Origin: Pinus tabuliformis
Lineage: Eukaryota > Streptophyta > Pinopsida > Pinales > Pinaceae
Reading direction: 5' to 3'
NCBI GenBank assembly: GCA_031772625.1
Contig: CM062819.1
Span: 824,703,003 to 824,767,002, forward strand
DNA: 64,000 nucleotides
Within the stretch, counting starts at the first letter, position 1. Every line of letters starts with the position of its first letter. Positions 43,728 to 55,057 of the stretch are shown piece after piece. Made by a program: the position numbers and the translations under genes. Below the pieces are notes generated by a model. It saw nothing but the letters and a program-made list of their open reading frames with translations, was not told the DNA's origin and made no database searches.

Positions 43728-45369
43728 TGATCCAGAAGGATCTCGTCAGATCAGTTGCATAGGTTCATCATCAGTGTACAGTGTCATCGTCAGCATTCGG
43801 TTCAATGTCGTCAGTTTCGACGGTGTTGTTTATGGTTCAGGTTGTTCAAGTAATGTATATGGTTGATATGGTTTAGCACCTAGTTGTCAAAATGAGTTTG
43901 TCGTCAAATCCACCAGGATATGATTGTCGATGTGGGTTGATCATTTGCCTTTACAAAGTTTTGTGTCGACATATGATTGTCATCCGCCTTTATAGGATTT
44001 GGTGTCGACGTGGGTTTTTTCGTACTTTTTACAAGGTTTGGTTGTCATCGTCATGAGACAAATGTTGCTAATGTCACTTTATGACATTAGGTTGTAAAAG
44101 GGTATTTTAAACCTAATGTAAAGCCTAAACCCTAATCCTAAATCTAAATCCATACACTAACCCTAAGTCTAAACCATAACTTAATGCATTACCTCTATAC
44201 ATTAAAATATGTATTAAACCTACACTTTAATACATTACAAGTCCTAACCCTAAACCTATGCCTATCAAACATGCTACATTCTAAATCTATACATTGCTAT
44301 GTATTAAAACAATTCAAAACCTAACGTAAAACTATGTTTTAAAACCCTTGGCCTATTGCAAAAAAAACAAAACATTATAAAACAAAATCACAGTCCTAAA
44401 TCGCCAGTTTTAACCGCGCAAGAGAAGACCGCGGGCGATGGTAACATGTGAACAGGGCTAGAGCTCACCACAGAGTTAATGTAACCGCAACGGAGTTTTG
44501 ATCAGTCGTTGGGGTATGTTAACCTCCAGTTTTGGAAACCGCACGGGTTGGGATATGTGAATAGGTTACAAGAACCGCCGGAGCACCGTCAGCTGACAGC
44601 GAAACCGTCAGTGCGCTAACCATGGCTATGACAATTGCTCACATGTGTTGTTGTTTCCCTCACCCGGTTAGCTAACCGCTAATAGTCTGCAGCCTTATCC
44701 AAAGTCTTTTTTATGGGTTTTGTTATGAAGTTTGTTTAAAACATTAATTCGATGGCCATGGTGTTATCCTAAGGAGTCAAGAGATGAATGGATCGAGGCC
44801 CAAGAACCCTAAATTAGCCAAATGCATTTCTAAACGCATTGAAGGAAGTTCGAGTGCACCTAGTGGGTTTTAAAAGACAATTTGTTCATTGAAGGAAGGG
44901 AGAGTGGTTTTGGATTTTGTATGCAGGTTCTGGAGGTCATAGTCGTTTTTGTTTTCAGTGCAATAGGAGCATTCAGAGTCGGAATTGGGAACCGTGATAG
45001 GCATAGGAAAGATGGTTTAGAGAGCTATCATTTCACAGTGACCAGAAGTGCTTGCATGCACATTCAGTTTGGTCAAATCTCTGTGTAATGAACCTCTTAT
45101 GTTTCAATCCTAATAAAGTGGTCGCCTATCTTGGAAGGATCTGGAGACGTAGTCCATCAGGGACGAACTCCATAATCAACATTGATGTTTGGTATTGCTG
45201 TGTATTTTCTATTGTCATTATTGTTTTGCATCTTACGTATGTTTTATCAGTTGTCGTAAAGTATTTCTTCTCAAGCAGTTCTCTTGATTTCCGCACTTTC
45301 AGTTAACAAGCAATTCGATAATGGCTAATCAATTCTAAATTAGTTTTAACTTATTATCATTTCATATCA
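43728..45369 (+). repeat. Element B 5' LTR
   Basis: 1642 bp, starting TGATCCAGAAGGATCTCGTC. It contains a telomere-like region (about 44096-44290) with AAACCCTAA words, a CG-richer block (about 44400-44620) and an AATAAAG signal near 45112. A frame at 44882-45088 is also open in the other LTR but has no recognisable domain. Confidence 0.93.
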
Positions 45370-45376
45370 TACAATT

Positions 45377-45388
45377 TGGTATCAGAGC
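45377..45388 (+). other. Element B primer-binding site (tRNA-Met)
   Basis: TGGTATCAGAGC, an exact complement to the 3' end of plant initiator tRNA-Met, seven bases after the LTR end. Confidence 0.95.
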
Positions 45389-45416
45389 AGGTTGCATTTG
45401 TATAATTTTCCATTGA

Positions 45417-46560
45417 ATGTTAACCAGGTCAAAGTCGCAACGAGGAGAAGGAATTATTGAGCAGAGTGATGCAGAGATTGGAAAGCGACGAGTCATTCAT
45501 AAGTCAACCATGACAGGATCTAATGCAGGTGAAAATACTGAAACTAAGATGAGTGATGAACAATTTCAGCAAGCATTCTTGACTATGCAGCATATGTTGG
45601 GAGAACTGTACGAAGACAAGAAGGCGAGAGATGTAGCTTCTTCTTCAAAGACATCGAAGAAGGAAAAAGGTAAAGGCAAGGCTGATAAACCACCTTCACC
45701 TCCATCATCTCCATCATCATCTTCTTCTTCTTCTTCCAGTGCAGAATCTGAAACAGAAAAGAAACCTAAGAAAACATCTCTTTTAAAACTTGATGTAAAA
45801 TTTGAGTTACCTATTTATGATGGCGAAATGAATCTTGAAAAGTTAGATAACTGGATTAAGCAGTTAGAAGTGTATTGTCGTATTCAGAACATTTCTGATG
45901 ATAAAACGAAAATTCAGTTAGCTACACTTAGAATGGGGGGAACAGCTTTAATATGGTGGGAAAGTAAGACTCATATAGATGTCAAGCGAAAAGGAAAAGT
46001 CATCTCTTCATGGTCTAAGTTTTTAAAAGCTCTTAGGAAACAATTCTATCCTTTAGGATACATGCAGCAAGTTGTTATTGATTGGCAACATCTAAGGCAA
46101 GGTAAAGTGTAGAGTATTCAGGAGTTTACTCAGGAGTTCAAAAAGAAGCATTGGTGCTTAGTATTTCATTAGATATACGTGAAACTTTGTTAAAATACAT
46201 CGACAGTTTACATTCATATTTGCAGCATACAGTATTGATGTTTAATCTTGATGATTTTGATGAAGTGTGTGTTTAGGCCATACATATTGAATCAGGTGGT
46301 AGACCATTCAAGTTTTCATCACAGTCATCCAAAGAGTTGGAAATTAAAGATTCCAATGGCAGTAAAGAGAAAGAAATCAGTGATAGCTCAAAAGGAAAGA
46401 CCTACTTGTTCTCATTGACAGAGAATCATTCAAGATGAATCTAAGTGTTGGAAACTTCATCCAAAACTTAAGCCCAAAAAGTTCCTTAAGGAGAAGGATG
46501 AAAAGAAGGAAATTGCAGGAGTCCAACAATATCTAGGTTAAGATTCAGGTGATTAAAGGA
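45417..46560 (+). pseudogene. Element B Gag with zinc-knuckle relic
   Basis: A 231-codon frame opens at 45417 (MLTRSKSQRGEG), passes a Ser-rich low-complexity stretch (SSPSSSSSSSSSAES), then the gag core LPIYDGEMNLEKLDNWIKQL, LATLRMGGTALIWWES and FLKALRKQFYPLGYM. It stops at 46110 (TAG at a Gln/Trp-like position). Past 46390 a DESKCWKLHPKLKPKKF segment is the C-terminal half of a CCHC-type knuckle of this gypsy lineage. It would form the particle capsid and bind RNA. Confidence 0.82.
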
Positions 46561-46639
46561 GGATAACTGCCATGGTCATGACAGGTAAAACTTCTCACAC
46601 TGGTTCAAGTTCGAATACTATTGCATCTTCATCAAACAT

Positions 46640-47174
46640 AAATACTTCAAATGAGGATAAAAGAGTTGAATTGTTTAACATAAGGATAACCTCTAAGCAT
46701 ACAAAGATAGATACAATGTTTGACAGTGGATCATAGTCCAATCTAATATCTGAATATTTAGTTAAGAGTTTGGGTTTGGAAACACGGAATCATCCAAGAC
46801 CTTATCCATTAGGATGGCTAAATAAATCAACTCAGATAAAAGTCACAAAACAGTGTTGATTAAGATTTGCCATTACAACTAATTACATTGATGAAGTGGA
46901 ATTAGAAGTGGTTCCAGTAGACATATGTGGATTTGTCTTAGGAAGTCCTTATCTTTATGATCGTGATGCAATATTTTACAGGAGAGAGCATAAATATCAC
47001 CTTAAGAAAGATGGGGTTGAATTTATTGTCAGGGCACATCAAAATAGAAATCATTTGAATATTAATGCTAATCATATGAAGCGATTAATAAGTTCAAATA
47101 AAAGATTTGTAATCATGTGTGTAAAGGAACAACATAAGAAACAACATGATGCTTGTTCAGGTTATAAGACTTAG
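46640..47174 (+). pseudogene. Element B aspartic protease
   Basis: KIDTMFDSGS (active-site D-S-G) is followed by a stop where Gln is expected, then NLISEYLVKSLGLE. The C-terminal half, PVDICGFVLGSPYLYDRDAI (the 'd.cgiiLG.PyL' motif) and KYHLKKDGVEFIVRAH, is open from 46896 to 47174. No RT follows. Frames at 47373-47988 show no pol domain I can name. Confidence 0.78.
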
Positions 47175-48105
47175 CTTAAAGATAGTTTGATAAAAGAGAC
47201 AGAAACTATTCCAGTTCTATGTAAAACCAAACATCTTACTCATAAGCAGGGAATACAGCATGAATTACAGTTTGTGCCTAAAGTTCCTCTTCCTAATGTC
47301 AAAATGAATCAAATCAGTCCAAGTTTGGAAATTAACAGTTACAGGGATACAGGTTAGTATTGGGAAAAGTCAGTGTTTAATTTCTCTTATATTGTGTCAC
47401 CAATTCATGTTGCAAACAATTTGGAAGCCTCTTTTCAAGTGGAGAGGAAGCCTATTTGTTTTCATATCAAAGCCTTTTCTAAAGCAGCATCAAAGTATCT
47501 AAGGGAAACTTATGCATCAGGGGAAAGTGCTAATCAATGGAAACATCATTTAACGAATGAGGATAAAGGTGATTCAAACAAATCAACAACTAATTCAATG
47601 CTTTCAAAGACAAACTAAGTTGCAACAATTTTCACCTTACAGTTTGATGGGTTTATGGCAACAAGTTCACTTAATAATCAGGAATCAGGAAAGTATGTCA
47701 AGTCAAGTAGTTGGTTTGATGTCAAAAACATCTTTGATTGTCTCTGTTATTCCGCAAAATAGATTGTTAATACATGTTGATGGTATTGAAAAATATCCTG
47801 TAGAGATTGTTTTCAAATATGATTATGAATCACTAGCTCGTGGTCTTCATGGAAAGAAATCAATTGTCATATTCATAACAGGTTATTTGACTATCTTCTC
47901 AAGTTGTTCATACTGCAGATGGATGGAACAGGTCACCGAATCAAAATGTGCCATGGTTAGCATCACCAGGGTCATCACGTGTAGGTGATTGATCGAATGT
48001 ATGGGTACATTATCAGGACAAGGTGGAAAGTGAGGGAGCTCTACCCTCATCGACTATTTGTTTAGTCAAACTTTTGCGGTCCACAAGCTTTCAAGTGGAG
48101 AGAAT
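47175..48105 (+). other. Element B distal interior without pol
   Basis: Where RT, RNase H and integrase should be there is under 1 kb of sequence with short frames (47373-47618, 47557-47988) of unknown content. It ends in the purine run AAGTGGAGAGAAT before the 3' LTR. A large internal deletion or a gag-protease-only design would explain it. Confidence 0.6.
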
Positions 48106-49684
48106 TGATCCAAGAGGATCTCGTCAGTTTAGACAGTGTTTTTTATGGTTCAGGTTGTTCAGGTAATGTCTATGGTTGATATGGTTTAGCACCTAGTTGT
48201 CAACATGAGTTTATCGTCGAATCTGCCAGGATATGATTGTCGACGTGGGTTGATCATTCTCCTTTACAGAGTTTTGTTTCGACATATGATTGTCCTCCGC
48301 CTTTGCAGGATTTGGTGTCGACGTGGGTTTTATCGTCCTTTTTACAGGGTTTGGTTGTCATCGTCGTGAGACAAATGTTGCTAATGTCTCTTTGTGACAT
48401 TAGGTTGTGAAAGGGTATTTTAATCCTAGTGTAAAGCCTAAACCCCAATCCTAAATCTAAATCCATACACTAACCCTAATTCTAAACCATAACTTAATGC
48501 ATTACGTCTATACATTGAAATATGTATTAAACCTACACTTTAATATATTACAAGTCTTAACCCTAAACCTATACCTATCGAACATGCTACATTCTAAATC
48601 TGTACATTGCTATGTATTAAAACAATTCAAAACCTAACATAAAAATATGTTTTAAAACCCTCGGCCTATTGCAAAAACAACAAAACATTATAAAACAAAA
48701 TCACAGCCCTAAACCGCCTGTTTGAACCGTGCAGGAGAAGGCCACAGGCAGTGGTAACATGTGAATGGGGCCGGAGCTCACCACAGAGTTAATGTATCCA
48801 CAACGGAGTTTTGATCAGCCGTCGGGGTATGTTAACTTCCAGGTTTGGAATCCACACGGGTTGGGATATGTGAATAGGTTACAGGAACCATCGGAGCACC
48901 ATCAGCTGGCAGCGAAACCATCGGCGCACTGATCGTGGCTATGATAACTGCTCACATGCGCTGTCGTTGCCCTCTACCCGGTTAGCTAACCACTAACAGT
49001 CTGTGGCCTTATCCAAAGTCTTTTTATGGGTTTTGTTATGAAGTTTGTTTAAAACATTAATTCGAGGGCCATGGTGTTATCCTAAGGAGTCAAGAGATGA
49101 ATGGACCGAGGCCCAAGAACCCTAAATTAGCCAAATGCATTCCTAAAATCATTGAAGGAAGTTTGAGTGCACCTGGTGGGTTTCAAAAGGTAGTTTGTTC
49201 GTTGAAGGAAGGCAGAGTGGTTTTGGATTTTGTATGCAGGTTCTGGAGGTCATAATAGTTTTTGTTTTCAGTGTAACAAGAGCATCCAGAGTCGGAATTG
49301 GGAACCGTCACAGGCGTTGGAAAGCTGGTTTAGAGAGCTATCCTTTGACAGTGACCGGAAGTGCCTACGTGCACATTCTTTTTGGTCAAATCTCTGTGTA
49401 ATCGACCTCTTCTATTTCAATCCTAATAAAGTAGTTGCTCATCTTAGGAGCAGACCCGGAGACGTAGTCCATGAGGGACAAAATCCGTAATCAACATTGT
49501 TGTCTGGTATTGCTATGTATTTGTTGTTTTCATTACTGTTTTACATATTACATATGTTTTATCAACTGTCGTAAAGTCTTTTTTCTCAAGCAGTTCTCTC
49601 GATTTCCGCACTTTCAGTTAACAATCAATTCAATAATGGCTAATCAATTCTACATATGTTTTAACTTATGATAATTTCAGATCA
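48106..49684 (+). repeat. Element B 3' LTR
   Basis: 1579 bp, collinear with 43728-45369. The telomere-like block recurs at about 48420-48610. Confidence 0.93.
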
Positions 49685-51310
49685 AGTGATCATAGTGGAT
49701 TGAGGTACTTGTTTGACCAACCTAATATGAATGTTAGGCAAGCTTGATGATTTGCTACTCTCAGAGAGTTTGATTTCAAGATCAGGTACATAGAGGGCAA
49801 GGAGAACAGGGTTGCATGCGCTCTCAAGAGTAGACTACAAGTGAATCATATTGCAACAATGAGTTCTTATGGGATAGATTTATAGGAGAGGATCTTACAG
49901 GCAAGATAGCATGATGACAGGTAGCAACAGTTGAGGCATGGGTTTCAACAACTGAGTGAAGGTGATAGGGACAAGGAGTATCACCCCATGCCAGATGGCT
50001 TGGTCAAATTCAAGAACATGATTTATGTGTCAGATAGTAGCGAGCTCAAGAAGCTTATCTTGAGGGAGTTTCATGTTAAGTCGTATGCAGGTCACCCGGG
50101 ATATTAGAAGAAATTGACATCAGTTAAGAAGTTCTACCACTGACCGAACTTGAAGAAAGAAGTAGTTGAGTTTTTTGTGAGATGTATGTACTGTTGATAG
50201 GTAAAAGAAGAGTGTAAGCATCCAGGTGGTTTACTACAGCTGATTTCGTTTCCAAAATGGAAATGCGAGGTCATTTCCATGGACTTCATTGCATGTATGA
50301 CAAGGACATTGAAGCAACATGATTCGATCATGGTTGTGGTTGGCAGGTTGAGTAAGGTAGCTCATTTCATTGCAATTAAGTCTACTAATTAAGCTAGTGA
50401 AGTGCCTCAGGTGTTTATTAAGGAGATAGTGAGGTTGCGTGGAGTTCCCAAGGAGATTATATCAGGTAGAGATGCAAAGTTTAGGTTTTGGAAGGAGTTG
50501 TTTGCAAGTTTGGTGACAAAGTGGGTTTTCAATACAACATATCATCCATAGACAGATGGACAAAATGAGAAGGTGAACAAGATTATGAGGACATGTTGAG
50601 GATGTATGTCTTGCATCAAAAGAGGAAGTGGGAAGAGTATGTTCCATTGGTAGGGTTTGCATATAACAATGGATAGCAAGTGTCCTTGAGGATGAGTCTC
50701 TTTGATGTTCTCTATGGGCGGAGTTGTAATACTCCTATTAATTGGAGTGATCCAGTGAACAAGATGTTGATTGGACATGATATGTTAGCTGAGATGGAAT
50801 AGGAAATGTAGGTTATTAAGAAGAATTTGAAGGCAACACATGACAGGAAGAAGAGTTATGCATATCAACATAGGGAATTTTAGGAGTTTCAGGTTAGGGA
50901 GCATGTGTATTTGCGCATAAATCCCAAGAGGATCTCCTTGAGGATTAGATCATGTGCCAAGTTGGCACCTCGGTATTGTGGGCCTTTCAAGATCCTTGAG
51001 AGGATTGGACTAATGGTGTATAAACTTGCACTGCTGTCGAAAGTGAAAGCCCATGATTTTTTCCATGTTTCATTGCTTAAGAGATATGTGCATGATGTTG
51101 ACCATGTGATTGACTGATCTATATTGCAGGTGCAACCAGAGGGAAAAATCTAGCCAGAATCATAATGAATATTGCAACAGTAACAACTCATGCTCTGGAA
51201 CCAAGCAATCGTGCAAGTTATAGTGCAATGGAAGCACTTTGGGCCTGATGAAGCTACATGGGAGATGGTTGATTAGATGCGGACTTTGTATCCTTCTTTA
51301 TTTGTTGGTT
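49685..51310 (+). pseudogene. Element A RNase H end, integrase and chromodomain
   Basis: It starts inside RNase H (HSGLRYLFDQPNMNVRQA, FDFKIRYIEGKENRVACAL). The integrase then shows a zinc-region relic (LREFHVKSYAGHPGY), the core segment VISMDFIACM with its Asp, ISGRDAKFRFWKELF (the usual S-D-R-D has Gly for the first Asp) and the TDGQNEKVN segment with the catalytic Glu. After 50905 comes the C-terminal LAPRYCGPFKILERIGLMVY. A chromodomain relic (about 51190-51300) ends VQWKHFGPDEATWE. Stops lie at positions of Gln and Trp. The chromodomain places A among the chromoviruses. Confidence 0.88.
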
Positions 51311-51344
51311 CAAGCAAGTGATTTTCTAGTATATGTATATGTAA

Positions 51345-51348
<4 letters not shown>

Positions 51349-51391
<43 letters not shown>
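51349..51391. repeat. (AT)n microsatellite
   Basis: An AT run between the chromodomain relic and the polypurine tract of element A. Confidence 0.95.
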
Positions 51392-51394
<3 letters not shown>

Positions 51395-51588
51395 GTAATT
51401 ATTGCGATGAGATGGGTTATAAAGCTCCAATAAGCAGTATGGCTATTTTTTTCTAGCAATATGTCATTGTAAATCTTGCATTGAGTTATGTTATAAATCT
51501 CCATAGGCTGTATGTCTTATTTCAACGGTTTGTTGGTCATAGGTGTCATAGAACACCGGGGACAGTGTTCCCCCAAGGGGGAGGGGTT

Positions 51589-53386
51589 TGTAACATCCCC
51601 GGGTTAAATTTTCATGTAATAAAGAATAATAAAGACAAAATAAGACCAAGGTGATATGACATGTATTCCAAGTTGAATGTTGGGAAAGCACTATAGTGGG
51701 TATCACTTTTGGTTTATTTATGGCTATGTAAATTGGCAAAGGCATTGGAAAAATAAAAGAGGCAATAATTGTAATTTAATTATGATAAATAAAGGAAAAT
51801 AGGATAAAATGAAGGTGAAGAGACATTAATAATAAAAATGCATCAAAGAATCAATTCACAACTTTTTTTGGTTTTATCCTTTATCAATTTTTGGATTGAG
51901 AGAGAGACGGAGAGATAGTGTGCTCCAAGAGGAGAAAGCAAGCAAGAAATCAAAGGAAGGGAAAATAAAATTAAATGAAAGCAAGGAGGAGGTTGGATCA
52001 ACAACTTCAAGAGGAGGATTTTGCAAGTAATAGGTTGCATGTGTGATTTAGTAGCTGAGGTGTGAATGCATGATTCATGCATTTGTGTATTTGGTTCAAT
52101 TGTTGTCATTGGTATAGGTTTTTCTTGGTTTGACATTGGTTTCATCCTTGCCTTTCCATTTCCTGGATAGCCATGGTGTGATGGGATTCATTTCTTAGTT
52201 GAGATTTGGATTACTGGAAAGTTTTGGAACCGAGTGAGGTGGTCTCAGGAAAATTCCCAAGGGTTGGTGATGGATATATCTTTCTTCGGTAAGCCCTCGA
52301 CAGTTGGGTGGAGATAGGCAAATTACTCAAGGTATGGTGAAAAAATTCTGAGGCATCCAAGCTTGGTTTGGTTTTGTGATCTCGAGACCGGTTTAAGTGA
52401 GATCACGGTAGTTTGAGGGTGGAGGTGGTTTAACCTCTAGATTCCCTTGGTTTTTTATGTCTTGGTTTATCCCATGAGATCCCATATTCATGCTTGGAAT
52501 ATGGCACAGGGGTGATTGGCTGAAAGAAAGATATGGTTCAACTCAATCTACTGTTGGGTGGTACATGGAAGTCCCTGACTTGGTTGGCTTTTGCATAAGT
52601 TAATAAGAGCTATTTTCCTATTATAATCTATGAGTACTTGTACTTGTTATTATGTTGATTTGATAGTTTTTTGTCATGGTTAATATTCTGGTTAAATATT
52701 GGTTATAAGCATGGTTCTATGATGTGTTCTAATTATGGATCTTGTGATGCTTTGATAAGTTATTGAATGGTTGATGAATTCATAGACTAACTAGTGTGTT
52801 GTAGTTACTTGGGAGGGCATTAGACCTTCTTGGTGATTTTCAGCTAAAGTTTAGAGATTTACAATCAAATATACATTCATGACTTACAACTCACATGTTT
52901 ACCATATGTTTGACAAAATTTCTAGTGCATTCTAAGCAGTATAGGTCATGTTTATGTTTCAAGTTTTAACATTATTTCTATCACAAATGTGTATCCTGGA
53001 ATGTTACAGGAAGTTTTGGGCAGTTGTATGGAGGCTACCCTAGAAAAGTGGCTCAGATCTCGGCAACGTTGGCAATGAACTAAGGAATTTAGGTCATAAT
53101 TGCATCGAGGCAAGCCTATGTGCGCGGATGGAGGTCTATAACACACCCTTTCCTTCTTGTGCATGCGGTTGGGGTGTTAGGTCAATGAAAAAGGGGTACA
53201 ACTTAGGGATTGACCACTTGGGTTGGTTTGCAGCCTTTATAATGGTTTTTAGTCTCTAAGAGGTGCCGGTAAAGTTGTCGATTTGTTGGCCCCACTTCCA
53301 TAAATGGAACTTGGAGGTCGGGTCATGTAATAGTAGCACTATGCTTCACATTTACCTTGAGGGCTTCTAAAAGCGGGAAAATTTGG
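51589..53386 (+). repeat. Element A 3' LTR, slightly truncated
   Basis: Begins TGTAACATCCCCGGG behind the polypurine tract (about 51575-51587) and is collinear with the 5' LTR to about GGGAAAATTTGG. The last ~10 bp and any target duplication are missing; copia leader sequence follows. Confidence 0.88.
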
Positions 53387-53676
53387 ATTCCACAAGGAAT
53401 CCAAATCTGCTATTTATTTCTGAAAATTTTGTATAGAAATTGTCAGATCTGCTCTGCAAATAGTCGGCCCAAAACTCAAAACTTTGAAATCTTCTCTCAG
53501 TATATTGTTCTCTCCTTGATCACCTGTGCTCCGATACCATGTAGAATTTTGTAGAAATTTTCTACAAATCAGCTAGCTCTGATACCATGTAGAATTTTGT
53601 AGAATTTTTCGTACAAATCAGCTAGCTTTGTTACCATGTAGAACTTTTTTCTACAAATCAGCTAGCTCTAATACCA
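53387..53676 (-). mobile_element. Element G leader and tandem primer-binding-site array, copy 1
   Basis: 53387-53527 resembles the untranslated leader of copia element F (shared TTGATCACCT before the PBS). Then four PBS-like words, read on the plus strand as GCT..GATACCA variants, lie at 53528-53539, 53576-53587, 53625-53636 and 53665-53676, 40-49 bp apart. Each is followed by TGTAGAA, the start of the LTR. On the minus strand each reads as an LTR end (..TACA) plus TGGTATC. The last one joins a real LTR at 53677. Confidence 0.75.
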
Positions 53677-54370
53677 TGTAGAAATTTCCCACCTGTAGAT
53701 CAACCTGGTAATGCAATGTACTAAAGCGAAACACTTGACCTACTTCTACATGTTAGAGTCGGTCCTTATTACAACCCTCCGTCAGAGATCTTTTCGTTTT
53801 TGCATATCAATTTTAGGTGTCTCGCTTGTTCCACTCCGTTGCATTCTGCTAGGGGCATGCCATTTACTGACGAGGGGGTCTGGTTGTCTTGTGTTCCCTC
53901 ATGTTTGTCCCTGCAGGGTTAGTCAAAAAAATTTCTAAAAGTTACAAGTACATGGTCATTGCATTCATCATCATACATGATTAGGGTCTTTAGTCATAGA
54001 GTCTAGAGTTGTTAGTCCTTTGCATATACATAAAACAACCCTGCAGGCCATGAGGTTGAGTTCAAAATAATTTTTTCATAAAGCATTTTAAAACATTTTT
54101 AGTCCAAAACTCTGTTTTGGACCTAAAAATTGTTAATGTAAATAATTATATTTGTTTTATCCCAAAGGATTTCAGAGCAAGTCTCTGATCTTCTCCAAAG
54201 TCAAAACGCCAAATCCCTGCAAAAATCAGCCAAAATGATCAGTCCAAACCTTAGAAAAGCAAGAAAAATAAAAAAACAATGTTGTATTAAAGGACCAAAA
54301 GTGAAAAGTGCCAAACCTTACAAAGTGGGTTTTTGGTTCAATTTAATTCAAATGACATATTTTGTTTGCT

Positions 54371-54377
54371 TATAAAA
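54371..54377 (+). promoter_or_regulatory. TATA box of the element E 5' LTR
   Basis: TATAAAA followed by GGG, about 690 bp upstream of the LTR reading frame. It is repeated at 59619-59625 in the other LTR. Transcription from here would place the LTR frame on the RNA. Confidence 0.55.
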
Positions 54378-54480
54378 GGGCAAATCAAGTCTATTTGTTC
54401 ACCAACAATCAAGGCAAGAGCATGTTCAAGCATTGGAAGGTGAAAGACCAAGTTTATATACCCGTGGACAGTCTTACAGG

Positions 54481-54599
54481 TGCGCGCTGCGCATAGAAAG
54501 AGCACGCTGCGCGTTGGGTGGAGCACTGCGCGTTGGGCAACTGGAGCCAGTGTAAATTTACACAGGCGCTGCGCGTTGGGGTGGCACGCTGCGCGTTGA
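54481..54599. repeat. Cluster of CTGCGCGTTG-type words (E 5' LTR)
   Basis: At least five variants of GC(G)CTGCGCGTTG occur within 120 bp of otherwise AT-rich DNA. A second cluster with the same word is at about 56926-56965, on the other side of the LTR frame. Confidence 0.85.
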
Positions 54600-55057
54600 A
54601 TCACAGTCACAGGAAAAGCGACCAAATCGTGTCTAATTGCCTCCAAATCTGCAAGTAGGTGTTCTATGATCGATTCAATCAATTTCATATCATTTATGGT
54701 GTGTTTGAAGAGAGGTGTGATGTGTTGGATGTGAGAAACAAATGAAACCCTAGGCCTCACCAAAATCTGCCTTAAGTGTGTTTATGGATGATTGATGAAG
54801 ATTAGCTCCATGGTGAAACATAACTCCATGCCCATTTGAAAGCTTTGAGCCAGCAACACATCACATTTTGGTCCATTTTTCAAACTGCCCTTATGACTGT
54901 TTTATGCCCAATACACTAAAACAGAATGTCTATTATTGCATAACTCTCATGATATTTCGGTTCGTTTTTGGGCATGTATTGAAAAAGTAATTTCAACACA
55001 CCTACAACCTACCATTGCAGACCACATACATTTTGCAGACATTGTATTTTCAGAGCT

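Larger units (their letters stand above)
43728..49684 (+). mobile_element. Element B: Ty3/gypsy LTR retrotransposon with gag and protease only
   Basis: LTRs at 43728-45369 and 48106-49684 (TGATCC...ATCA), with a perfect target duplication AGTGA (43723-43727 and 49685-49689). Removing the element restores the RNase H frame of element A across the joint. The PBS TGGTATCAGAGC is exact at 45377-45388 and a purine run (about 48094-48104) precedes the 3' LTR. The interior (2.74 kb) holds gag, a zinc-knuckle relic and protease. RT, RNase H and integrase are not recognisable. Confidence 0.93.
26663..53386 (+). mobile_element. Element A: Ty3/gypsy chromovirus, decayed, host to three nested insertions
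   Basis: The 5' LTR starts at 26663 (TGTAATAGCCCC) and the 3' LTR at 51589 (TGTAACATCCCC). A tRNA-Met PBS (TGGTATCATAGC, 32822-32833) follows the 5' LTR and a polypurine tract (AAGGGGGAGGGG, about 51575-51587) precedes the 3' LTR. The interior holds gag, protease, RT, RNase H, integrase and a chromodomain remnant, in the Ty3/gypsy order. Elements F, D and B sit inside it, each with its own target duplication. All reading frames carry stops or shifts. The 3' LTR lacks roughly its last 10 bp, where it meets copia sequence (G), so no target duplication of A survives. Confidence 0.93.

Noticed and set aside
54338..54763. 141-codon minus-strand frame in the E LTR, also at 59586-60011
   Set aside because: Antisense over the TATA box and CG-rich cluster; its repeated residues come from the DNA words, so it is not supported as a gene.
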